Positions 32,275-39,452 of a stretch of 40,431 nt of DNA are shown here, in pieces. Made by a program: the position numbers and the translations under genes. This DNA is from Mycobacteriales bacterium. GTDB taxonomy: Bacteria > Actinomycetota > Actinomycetes > JAFAQI01. A model generated the notes under the pieces. It saw nothing but the letters and a program-made list of their open reading frames with translations, had not been told where the DNA came from and ran no database searches. The stretch covers positions 1-40,431 of the forward strand of contig DATJSI010000068.1 of the NCBI GenBank assembly GCA_035504215.1, written 5' to 3'. Each line of letters starts with the position of its first letter. The stretch's first letter is position 1.

Positions 32275-34749
32275 ATGCCCGACGGTCAAGTCCGCGGCCG
32301 GGCGCCGCGCAGCACCGCGCCGCTGCTCACGGTGCGCCGGCTGTCGGCCCAGTACGGCTCCCGGCCGGTGCTCGCGGGCGTGGACCTGGAGGTGCTCCCG
32401 GGCGAGGTGGTCGCGCTGGCCGGCGAGAACGGCGCCGGCAAGTCCACGCTGGTCCGCTGCATCGCCGGCGATCTGACCCCTGTCTCCGGCGAGATCCTCA
32501 TCGCCGGCGAGCGGATCAGGTCCGCGCCGAGCACGGTCGCGCGTCGCGGGGTCGCGGTCGTCTGGCAGGACCTCGCGCTGTGCGACAACCTCGACGTCGC
32601 GTCTAACCTGCTGCTCGGCCGCGAGGACCGGCGCTCCTTGCTGTCCGATCCGCGCTTCCATGCCGAGGCCACGGCGCTCCTGCGCCGGCTGGAGATCCCG
32701 ATCCCCGACACGACCCGACCGGTGGCCACCCTGTCCGGCGGACAGCGTCAGCTGGTCGCGGTCGCACGAGCCATGCGCGAGCAGCCGCGACTGCTGATGC
32801 TCGACGAGCCCACGGCTTCCCTCGGCGTCTTCGAGTCGGCCCAGGTCGAGGGGCTGACCCGCCGGCTGTCCGACGAAGGCACGACGATCGTGCTGGCATC
32901 CCACGACATCGACCAGATGTTCCGGCTCGCGGATCGGATCGTGGTCCTGCGCCAGGGCCGGGTGGTCGCCGACGTACCCACCGCGACGGGACATCCGGAC
33001 GACGTGGTGGCCTTCATGTCAGGCCAGCCGGTGGACTCCTCGCCGCGCCGCCAGCTGGACCGGCTGCACAGCCTGGTCGGCCGGCTGAGCCACGTCGATC
33101 CGTCATCCAGCCTGGCGGTGATCCTCTCCGCGCTCGGTACGGCGCTGGCAGCCGACCGGCTCTGCATCCACCTGCTCGACGGTGACCGGCTGCGGCTTAC
33201 CGCCGCCGTCGGCCTGCCGGAGGACCTGCTCGCCGCGTGGTCGGAGCTCGACACCGGCGCGGCCGGCGGCCCGCCCGGGGAGAGTGCGAACGCACGAGCG
33301 ACCATCATCGACCCGGATGTTCGCGTCGCCGGCGCATGGACGGCTTTCCGCCGGATCGCGGAGCGCGCGAACATCCGCAGCTCCTGGTCGGTTCCGGTGA
33401 CGGGCAGCGGCGGCCTGCTCGGCGTGATCACTGTCTTCCGCCGCAACCGCGGGACGCCGCACCGCGACGAGCTGGACCTGGTGACGTTGTACGCCGGGTA
33501 CGCCGCGAGCACCGCCGAGCGGGACCGGCTGCTCGGCGAGGTCACCGCGCGCAACCGCGTGCTCGAGACGATCCGGGTGGTTCTCGAGCAGCTGGCGGTG
33601 TCGGTCCCGCTCTCGGACGGCTTGGACGTCGCCCTCGACGCGCTGCGGCTGGGGCTCAACGCCGGCGAGGTTGCCCTGATCGGCCGGACGACCGGCGACC
33701 AGCCGAAGTGCCGCGGCTGGTCGGGTGACGCCACCGCCGGGCCCGATCCGGACTCCGCGCTGCTCGTCGCGCTCGATCCGGTGCTCGATCGAAGCACCGA
33801 CCCTCCCGACTCGGCGCCACTCAGCACGGTTGTCGTCGCCGGCACCACGGTGCTCGGCACGCGAGTGCCGAGCCCGGACGGCGCGCTGGCGCTGCTCGCC
33901 GCCTGGCCGGCCGGGAGCGGCGCCGGTCCGAACGACGACGCGGCGGCATTGGTCGAGGACGCGGCGCGTTCGTTGCAGCTCGCCCTCGAGCGCGAGACCG
34001 CCGAACGAGCCCACCGGGAGGCGGCCGGTCTCCGTCGTTCCCAGGAGCTGCAGCGTGACTTCCTCTCGCGGCTCAGCCACGAGCTGCGCACGCCGCTGAC
34101 GGCGATCCACGGGTACGCCGACAGCCTGCTGCAGACCGACGTGACGTGGGACGCAGAAACCCAGGACCGGTTCCTCGCGCGAATCGCGGCCGAGTCGGCC
34201 CGCCTCGGCCGGCTGGTCGGCGACCTGCTCGACCTCTCGGCGATCGACTCCAACCTGTTGCGGCTCCAGCCGGACTGGTGCGACATCGCCCTCATCCTCG
34301 ACGCCGCCCGAGCCTGCCTACCGCTCGAGGACCTCGACCGGGTCAAGATCGACTGCGCCGAGCTGCCGGCGGTGTGGGCCGATCACGACCGGCTCGAGCA
34401 GGTCCTCGTCAACCTCATGGACAACGCGGTCCGCCACAACGCCGTCGACACGAACGTGTTGGTGACGGCGCGGCTCGCCGGCGCGGACCGGCTCACGATC
34501 ACGGTCGCCGACGACGGGGTCGGGATGCCGGACCCGATCGACGGTCCCGCCGACCCCCGCGGGCGGCGCCGCTCGGCGACCTCGGGCGCCGGGCTCGGCC
34601 TCTCGATCGCCCGGGCAATCGTCACGGCCCACGGCGGCATGATCCGCCTGGAGCGCCCGGCCCGCGGAACCTGCTGGCACATCGACCTGCCGATCGCGGG
34701 CAAGGAGCCGGACGCCGAACCGGCTCCGATGGTGACACCAGATGGCTGA
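32275..34749 (+). CDS. ABC ATPase - GAF - histidine kinase fusion protein
   Basis: A single 824-residue frame holds, in order, a complete ABC ATPase domain (about 17-240), a GAF-like domain (about 270-420), a second GAF-like region (about 430-570), HisKA (about 595-660) and HATPase_c (about 700-815). ATPase motifs are Walker A GENGAGKST (50-58), Q-loop Q98, LSGGQ (153-157), Walker B LDE (D177, E178) and H210. Kinase motifs are the H-box SHELRTPLT (H602), N-box VNLMDNAVRHN, DDGVGM and GAGLGLSIARA. No membrane segment or signal peptide is seen. It overlaps the response-regulator gene by 8 bases and precedes a sugar transporter whose ATPase resembles its ATPase domain. I infer that it docks on the permease and links transport to phosphorylation. 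No frameshift or linker that would suggest two genes was seen. Confidence 0.92.
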   Translation: MPDGQVRGRAPRSTAPLLTVRRLSAQYGSRPVLAGVDLEVLPGEVVALAGENGAGKSTLVRCIAGDLTPVSGEILIAGERIRSAPSTVARRGVAVVWQDLALCDNLDVASNLLLGREDRRSLLSDPRFHAEATALLRRLEIPIPDTTRPVATLSGGQRQLVAVARAMREQPRLLMLDEPTASLGVFESAQVEGLTRRLSDEGTTIVLASHDIDQMFRLADRIVVLRQGRVVADVPTATGHPDDVVAFMSGQPVDSSPRRQLDRLHSLVGRLSHVDPSSSLAVILSALGTALAADRLCIHLLDGDRLRLTAAVGLPEDLLAAWSELDTGAAGGPPGESANARATIIDPDVRVAGAWTAFRRIAERANIRSSWSVPVTGSGGLLGVITVFRRNRGTPHRDELDLVTLYAGYAASTAERDRLLGEVTARNRVLETIRVVLEQLAVSVPLSDGLDVALDALRLGLNAGEVALIGRTTGDQPKCRGWSGDATAGPDPDSALLVALDPVLDRSTDPPDSAPLSTVVVAGTTVLGTRVPSPDGALALLAAWPAGSGAGPNDDAAALVEDAARSLQLALERETAERAHREAAGLRRSQELQRDFLSRLSHELRTPLTAIHGYADSLLQTDVTWDAETQDRFLARIAAESARLGRLVGDLLDLSAIDSNLLRLQPDWCDIALILDAARACLPLEDLDRVKIDCAELPAVWADHDRLEQVLVNLMDNAVRHNAVDTNVLVTARLAGADRLTITVADDGVGMPDPIDGPADPRGRRRSATSGAGLGLSIARAIVTAHGGMIRLERPARGTCWHIDLPIAGKEPDAEPAPMVTPDG

Positions 34750-35437
34750 GCGCACCCGTGTGCTGGTCGTCGAGGACGACCCGAACATCGTCGACCTGAT
34801 CCGTTCCAACCTCGCGGTGCGCGGTTTCGACACGTTGGTCTCGACCGACGGCGTGCGCGCGCTCGCGCTGCTCGAGAGCGGGCGCCCTGATGTCGTGCTG
34901 CTCGACCTCATGCTCCCCGGCGTCGACGGCCTGGACCTGTGCCGCGCGATGCGCGAGCAGTCCACGGTCGGGATCATCGTGGTCTCGGCGCGCCGTGGCG
35001 AGAGGGACAAGGTCACCGCCCTCAACGTCGGTGCCGACGACTACATGACCAAGCCGTTCAGCATCGAGGAGCTACTCGCGCGCATCACCGCGACGCTGCG
35101 GCGCAGCCGTCCGGCGCCCGAGGCCGAGCCGCAACGCACCACCCTCGCGATCGGCGACCTGGAGATCGACCTGGCCGGCCAGCGGGTCACCCGGGCGGGA
35201 GCCGAGATCCACCTGACCACGACCGAGTTCGCGCTGCTGCGCGAGCTCGCGATCGACCGCGGCAAGCTGCTCAGCCATGCCGACCTGCTCCGCCGGGTCT
35301 GGGGCGTCGGGTATCAGACCGAGACCGAGTACGTGCGGGTCTATATCCGGCGGCTGCGTGCAAAGCTCGAGGTCGAGGGCGCTCCGCGCCTGATCATCAC
35401 CCAGCCCCGTGCGGGCTACCGGCTGGCCGCGGAGTGA
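34742..35437 (+). CDS. OmpR/PhoB-type response regulator
   Basis: The 231-residue protein has a receiver domain (about 5-120) with acidic pocket E11-D12-D13, phosphoacceptor D55 (VVLLDLMLPG), S82 and K104 (DDYMTKPF). A winged-helix DNA-binding domain of the OmpR/PhoB type follows (about 130-230; LTTTEFALLRELA, TETEYVRVYIRRLR and the wing PRAGYRLA). It overlaps the kinase gene by 8 bases and must be the cognate regulator. The following intergenic region contains 11-base direct repeats, as expected for this family. Confidence 0.95.
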   Translation: MAERTRVLVVEDDPNIVDLIRSNLAVRGFDTLVSTDGVRALALLESGRPDVVLLDLMLPGVDGLDLCRAMREQSTVGIIVVSARRGERDKVTALNVGADDYMTKPFSIEELLARITATLRRSRPAPEAEPQRTTLAIGDLEIDLAGQRVTRAGAEIHLTTTEFALLRELAIDRGKLLSHADLLRRVWGVGYQTETEYVRVYIRRLRAKLEVEGAPRLIITQPRAGYRLAAE

Positions 35438-35473
35438 CCCCGCCCGCAGGGCCTGTTACCGTACCGAGACATT

Positions 35474-35526
35474 GTTCACAGATTGTTTCTGACCCGGGTC
35501 GGATGTTCACGGGGTGTTCATGCAGT
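35474..35526 (+). promoter_or_regulatory. Four 11-base direct-repeat units, PHO-box-like operator
   Basis: GTTCAC-type units start at 35474 (GTTCACAGATT), 35485 (GTTTCTGACCC), 35505 (GTTCACGGGGT) and 35516 (GTTCATGCAGT). Each pair has an 11-base period and the pairs are 31 bases apart. The layout matches the 11-base direct repeats bound by PhoP in Streptomyces (GTTCACC units). A possible -10, TTATCG, lies at 35533-35538. The response regulator encoded just upstream is the obvious candidate to bind, and the target is the transporter gene cluster. Confidence 0.55.
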
Positions 35527-35620
35527 TGAGCCTTATCGTCCGCTCGACCGCACGAATGCTGTCTCGTCCCGGTGGGAATGAGCTCGCCGGGCGCGAACAG
35601 CTCCGCCCCTGGAGGACATC

Positions 35621-36838
35621 TTGCCGTTGATCAACAAGCGCGCGATGGCCGTCGCGCTCGCTGCCGTCGGGCTGACCGCCGCGGCGTGCGGCAGCAGCTC
35701 GTCCGGTGGTACGCCGCCGGCATCGAGCACGTCGCCCACGGCTGCGGGCTCGTCCGCGCCATCGACACCGAACATCACCGCCAGCTCGTTCACCCGTGAC
35801 TTCTCGGCGATGGCGCAGCTGAAGTCGCTCGCCTCGCAAGGGAAGGGCAACGTCGGCGTCATCCTGCCGGACACCACGTCGTCAGCCCGCTACGCCGAGT
35901 TCGACGCCCCGTACCTGACCAAGGCGTTCGAAGACGCCGGTTTGACCTCCTCGCAGATCAGCATCAAGAACGCGCAGGGCTCGGACAGCACGTTCGTCAC
36001 CGACGCCGAGGCCGACATCACCAACGGCGCTTCCGTGCTCCTGATCGACCCCGAGGACCCGGGCACCGGCGGCCGCGTCGAGACCTACGCCAAGCAGCAC
36101 GGCGTCGCGGTCATCGACTACGACCGGATCACCCAGGGCTCGTACTACATCAGCTTCAACAACGTCGAGGTCGGCAAGCTGATCGGCAACGGTTTCGCGA
36201 CCTGCGTGAAGGCGTGGCATGTCGCCAAGCCGGACCTGATCGAGATGAAGGGCGACCCGACCGACAACAACGCGACGTTGTTCGCCGAGGGGTACGGCGC
36301 GGTCATCAAGGCGCACCCGTCATGGACGGTCGCCGCGGTCCCGCCGGGCACCTGGACGCCGGGCACCGCGCTCACCGAGTTCGAGCAGGCCTACACCGCG
36401 CACTCCGGCGTGAACTCCGCGATCATCCCCAACGATGAGAACGGCGCGCCGATCATCACCTACCTGAAGAACCACGGGATCAAGCCGCGGACCTTCCCGA
36501 TGACTGGGCAGGACGCCACCCTGGTCGGCCTGCAGAACATCCTGTCCGGCTACCAGTGCGGCACTGCGTACAAGCCGATCTACCTCGAGGCCCAGGCAGC
36601 GGCTGCCGTCGCGATGTACGTGCGCGCCGGCCAGACCCCGCCGTCGGCTCTGGTCAACGGCTCTACCGCCAACCCGAACAACCACGGCAAGGCGATGCCG
36701 TCGGTCCTGCTCAAGCCGGAATGGGTCACCCCGTCCAACATGAACGCGACCATCATCAAGGACCAGTTCGTGCCGGCCAAGCAGCTGTGCACCAGCAAGT
36801 ACAAGGCAGCCTGCAAGGCAGCGGGGATCAACGGCTGA
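35621..36838 (+). CDS. Lipoprotein sugar-binding protein of a CUT2-type ABC transporter
   Basis: The 405-residue lipoprotein (lipobox AAAC, Cys at 23) resembles periplasmic-binding-protein-like I sugar receptors, nearest in feel to XylF. GVILPDTTSSARYAEFDAP, NGASVLLIDPEDPGTGGRVE, GVAVIDYDRIT and DENGAPIITYLKNHGIKPRT are typical of this fold. It would bind a sugar outside the membrane and deliver it to the permease at 37662. The start is TTG 35621, 5 bases after GGAGG; a second ATG lies at 35645. The substrate is not determinable. The upstream region carries the direct repeats and a leader of about 75 bases. Confidence 0.93.
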   Translation: MPLINKRAMAVALAAVGLTAAACGSSSSGGTPPASSTSPTAAGSSAPSTPNITASSFTRDFSAMAQLKSLASQGKGNVGVILPDTTSSARYAEFDAPYLTKAFEDAGLTSSQISIKNAQGSDSTFVTDAEADITNGASVLLIDPEDPGTGGRVETYAKQHGVAVIDYDRITQGSYYISFNNVEVGKLIGNGFATCVKAWHVAKPDLIEMKGDPTDNNATLFAEGYGAVIKAHPSWTVAAVPPGTWTPGTALTEFEQAYTAHSGVNSAIIPNDENGAPIITYLKNHGIKPRTFPMTGQDATLVGLQNILSGYQCGTAYKPIYLEAQAAAAVAMYVRAGQTPPSALVNGSTANPNNHGKAMPSVLLKPEWVTPSNMNATIIKDQFVPAKQLCTSKYKAACKAAGING

Positions 36839-36843
36839 ACCGC

Positions 36844-37656
36844 ATGACAGTTGACGCAAGCGCAGAGGCCCGGTCACCAGACCGGGCCTCTGCGGCACCG
36901 CTCCTCCAGCTGGAAAAGGTCGGCAAGAACTTCGGCCCGGTGCAAGCGCTGAAGGACGTGGACCTCGAGATCCACCCCGGTGAGGTCCTCGCACTGGTCG
37001 GTGACAACGGCGCCGGCAAGTCGACGATGATCAAGACCATCTCCGGCATCTGGGGTGCTGACCACGGCCGGATCCTGTGGGAGGGCAAGGAAGTCCACAT
37101 CCGCAATCCGCGTGACGCCGCAGCCCTCGGCATCGCGACGATGTACCAGGACCTCGCACTGTGCGACAACCTCGACATCGTCCAGAACATGTTCCTGGGC
37201 CGCGAACCCGCGCCGCACTTCTTCCTCGACGAGACCGCAATGGAGATCTCCGCGCGGCGTACCTTGGCGGACCTGTCGGTGACGACGGTGCGCTCGATCC
37301 GGCAGCCGGTCGGGTCGCTCTCCGGCGGGCAGCGGCAGGCGGTCGCCGTCGCCCGTGCCGTGCTCGAAGACGCGAAGCTCGTCATCATGGACGAGCCGAC
37401 CGCCGCCCTCGGTGTCTCGCAGACCGCAATGGTGCTCCGACTGGTCAAGAGCCTGAGCGAGCGGGGCGTCGCCGTCCTGCTGATCTCGCACAACCTCAAC
37501 GATGTGTTCGCGGTCGCGGACACTCTCGCCGCGCTTTATCTCGGCCGGATCGCCGGGATCGAGAAGGTCGCAGACATCGACACGCAACGCGCGGTAGAAC
37601 TCATCACAACCGGATCGATCGCCACACACAGCGCGAACGGCCGCGGGGAGGGCTGA
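36844..37656 (+). CDS. CUT2-type sugar ABC transporter ATPase, single domain
   Basis: The 270-residue ATPase has Walker A GDNGAGKST (53-61), Q-loop Q102, LSGGQ (159-163), Walker B (D183, E184) and H216. It is a single ATPase domain rather than the double RbsA/XylG type, so it works as a dimer or with another ATPase partner. QDLALCDNLD at 102-111 matches residues 98-107 of the kinase fusion. It begins 5 bases after the binding-protein stop. A perfect hairpin spans its first 6-17 codons, which are poorly conserved, so a later start cannot be ruled out. Confidence 0.93.
   Translation: MTVDASAEARSPDRASAAPLLQLEKVGKNFGPVQALKDVDLEIHPGEVLALVGDNGAGKSTMIKTISGIWGADHGRILWEGKEVHIRNPRDAAALGIATMYQDLALCDNLDIVQNMFLGREPAPHFFLDETAMEISARRTLADLSVTTVRSIRQPVGSLSGGQRQAVAVARAVLEDAKLVIMDEPTAALGVSQTAMVLRLVKSLSERGVAVLLISHNLNDVFAVADTLAALYLGRIAGIEKVADIDTQRAVELITTGSIATHSANGRGEG
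36861..36894 (+). terminator. Perfect 15-bp hairpin between binding-protein and ATPase coding sequence
   Basis: CGCAGAGGCCCGGTC (36861-36875), ACCA and GACCGGGCCTCTGCG (36880-36894) form a perfect 15-bp stem with a 4-base loop, 22 bases after the binding-protein stop and inside the first codons of the ATPase gene. It has no T-tract. It may stabilise the upstream mRNA or partly terminate, so that more binding protein than ATPase/permease is made. Confidence 0.65.
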
Positions 37657-37661
37657 CACCG

Positions 37662-38975
37662 ATGACGACCTCGCGTCCGGACACCCAGGTCGAAGGCGAC
37701 ACCCTCGAAAGTCCTGACCCCACGAACGCCCCGGCACTGCTCGGCGGCAACGAGCTGGTCGCGAACTCCCTCGGCGAGTACATCGCGGGAATTGGCAAGC
37801 GGATCCGGGCCGGCGAGAGCGGCGCGCTCCCGGTCGTCGTCGGCCTCGTCATCATCGTCGCGATCTTCCAGAGCCAGAACTCGCACTTCCTGTCGACCAC
37901 GAACCTGACGAACCTGATCGAACAATCCGGCGTCTTCGTGCTGTTCGGCATGGCGGAGGTCTTCGTTCTCCTGCTCGGTGAGATCGACCTGTCAACGGGA
38001 TACGTCGCCGGCGTCGGCGCGGTGGTCACAGGGGAGCTCGCCACCGACCCGCACAACGTGAACTGGCTACTCGCGGTCATCGCCGGGTTGGCCGTGTGCG
38101 CGGTGATCGGCGCCGTCCAGGGTCTGCTCGTCACGCAACTCGGGCTGCCCTCGTTCGTCGTCACACTGGCCGGCCAGCTCGGCGGCTACGGGCTCTTGCT
38201 TTGGCTGATCGAGAAGGACAAGTCAGCCACTGGGGGCAGCATCGCGGTGACCAGCAATGTGCTCAACGACATCGTCAACGGCTCGATGACTCCGACCGCC
38301 GGTTGGGTGCTCATGATCGTCGTCGTCGCGGTGTTCGGAGTGCTCACGGTGTTCCAGCACGAGCGACGTCGGCGCAGCGGCCTGGTCACACCGCCACTCG
38401 CCCTGACCATCATCAAGATCGCGGTTGTTGCCGCGGCCGGCATTGTGCTGGTGCTCGTGTGTAACGCCAATCGCGGATTCGGGCTCACCCACCTCGTCGG
38501 TGTGCCGTGGATCGTGCCGATCCTGCTCGCCGTGTACGCGATCTACACCGTGCTGCTCGGCCGGATGCGCTTCGGCCGCTACCTCTACGCGATCGGCGGC
38601 AATGCCGAGGCGGCCCGCCGGGCCGGCATCAACCTGACCCGCGTGCGGCTGATCGCTTTCATCCTGTGCAGCTTCACGGCCGGGTTGGCCGGCATGGTCT
38701 ACCTGTCGCAGCTCGGGTCCGTCTCCAGCGACGTGCCGGGCGGCAACCTCGTGCTGTACGCCATCGCGGCCGCGGTGATCGGCGGCACCAGCCTGTTCGG
38801 CGGGCGCGGCAAGATGATCCACGCGGTCCTCGGTGGCGTGATCATCACCACGATCTACAACGGGATGGGGCTCATTCAGATCGGCGCGGCCGGCCAGAGC
38901 ATGGTCATCGCGCTGGTCCTGCTCGCAGCCGTCACCGTCGACGCCGTCGCCCGGCGGGGGCGCGCGAACTCCTGA
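37662..38975 (+). CDS. CUT2-type sugar ABC transporter permease
   Basis: The 437-residue permease has a soluble N-terminus of about 60 residues and about ten hydrophobic helices. GGNAEAARRAGI (312-323) is the cytoplasmic signature of the RbsC/XylH permease family that meets the ATPase. AAAVIGGTSLFGGRGKMIHA is a second conserved region near the C-terminus. GGAGG lies upstream of the ATG and the gap from the ATPase stop is 5 bases. With one permease and one single-domain ATPase, the complete transporter should be a permease dimer with two ATPase domains. Confidence 0.93.
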   Translation: MTTSRPDTQVEGDTLESPDPTNAPALLGGNELVANSLGEYIAGIGKRIRAGESGALPVVVGLVIIVAIFQSQNSHFLSTTNLTNLIEQSGVFVLFGMAEVFVLLLGEIDLSTGYVAGVGAVVTGELATDPHNVNWLLAVIAGLAVCAVIGAVQGLLVTQLGLPSFVVTLAGQLGGYGLLLWLIEKDKSATGGSIAVTSNVLNDIVNGSMTPTAGWVLMIVVVAVFGVLTVFQHERRRRSGLVTPPLALTIIKIAVVAAAGIVLVLVCNANRGFGLTHLVGVPWIVPILLAVYAIYTVLLGRMRFGRYLYAIGGNAEAARRAGINLTRVRLIAFILCSFTAGLAGMVYLSQLGSVSSDVPGGNLVLYAIAAAVIGGTSLFGGRGKMIHAVLGGVIITTIYNGMGLIQIGAAGQSMVIALVLLAAVTVDAVARRGRANS

Positions 38976-38992
38976 CCGCGAACTGCGCGGTC
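38974..38992. terminator. Hairpin after the permease gene
   Basis: GACCGCG, 5 bases and CGCGGTC form a 7-bp stem that overlaps the permease stop codon, followed by GGGGGG and TT. The convergent regulator gene ends 7 bases away. Confidence 0.5.
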
Positions 38993-38998
38993 GGGGGG

Positions 38999-39352
38999 TT
39001 AGCTCTCGCCGTCCTCGAGGGCCGCCAGCCGGCGTTCGAGCTCGACCAGCCGGCCGCGTAGCAGCTCCAGCTCTGCCTCCTGCGCGAGCCGGCGCTCGGC
39101 GGCCCGGCGCAGCCGGGGGGAGGCCTCGGCACGCGCCGCCACCTGAGCCAGCGGCACCAGCCGCTGCGGCCCGTGCGGTCCCTCGACCAGCCGCGAGGCG
39201 AGGGCACCCGTGCGATACCAGCTACGCAGCGCGGCACGGGAGACCCCGGTCTGTGCTGCTGCGCGCTCCAGCGTCACCCACTGCGAGTCCTCGTAGCGCG
39301 CGGTGAGCTCGAGCTGGACCTCCCAGTCGTCGAGCCGGTCCTCCCAACTCAC
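38999..39352 (-). CDS. MerR-like helix-turn-helix regulator with coiled coil
   Basis: The 117-residue protein has a MerR-like DNA-binding region (about 25-70, LERAAAQTGVSRAALRSWYR) and a C-terminal coiled coil rich in Glu/Arg/Leu (about 72-115). No effector domain is seen, so it is probably a small regulator that dimerises by the coiled coil. GTG 39352 is the start, with GCGGGA near. It is divergent from the Clp N-terminal gene with 100 bases between, and convergent with the permease. Confidence 0.72.
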   Translation of the reverse strand: MSWEDRLDDWEVQLELTARYEDSQWVTLERAAAQTGVSRAALRSWYRTGALASRLVEGPHGPQRLVPLAQVAARAEASPRLRRAAERRLAQEAELELLRGRLVELERRLAALEDGES

Positions 39353-39400
39353 GGTGTCCCGCTCATGGTGCCTCGCTCACTGCTGCCTCCGATCCCTTCC

Positions 39401-39434
39401 CTATTAATAGCATGGTATTGACGAGGTTCAAGGG
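39401..39434. promoter_or_regulatory. Palindrome and divergent promoter elements
   Basis: CTATTAATAG (39401-39410) is a perfect palindrome in an AT-rich patch of otherwise GC-rich DNA. TTGA-N6-TCAA (39418-39431) is a second inverted repeat. On the minus strand TTGAAC followed after 16 bases by TATTAA gives a plausible promoter for the regulator gene, overlapped by the palindrome. These could be operators for the MerR-like protein controlling both genes. Confidence 0.45.
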
Positions 39435-39452
39435 CCGGCGCACCCTGGTGCC

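Noticed and set aside
32748-34346. 532-codon minus-strand frame over the kinase gene
   Set aside because: Ser/Arg-rich shadow of the kinase reading frame.
32275-34749. Two separate genes (ABC ATPase and histidine kinase) misread as one
   Set aside because: The frame is continuous with no stop, and the GAF-like region directly follows the ATPase with normal codon use. A hidden sequencing error cannot be fully excluded.
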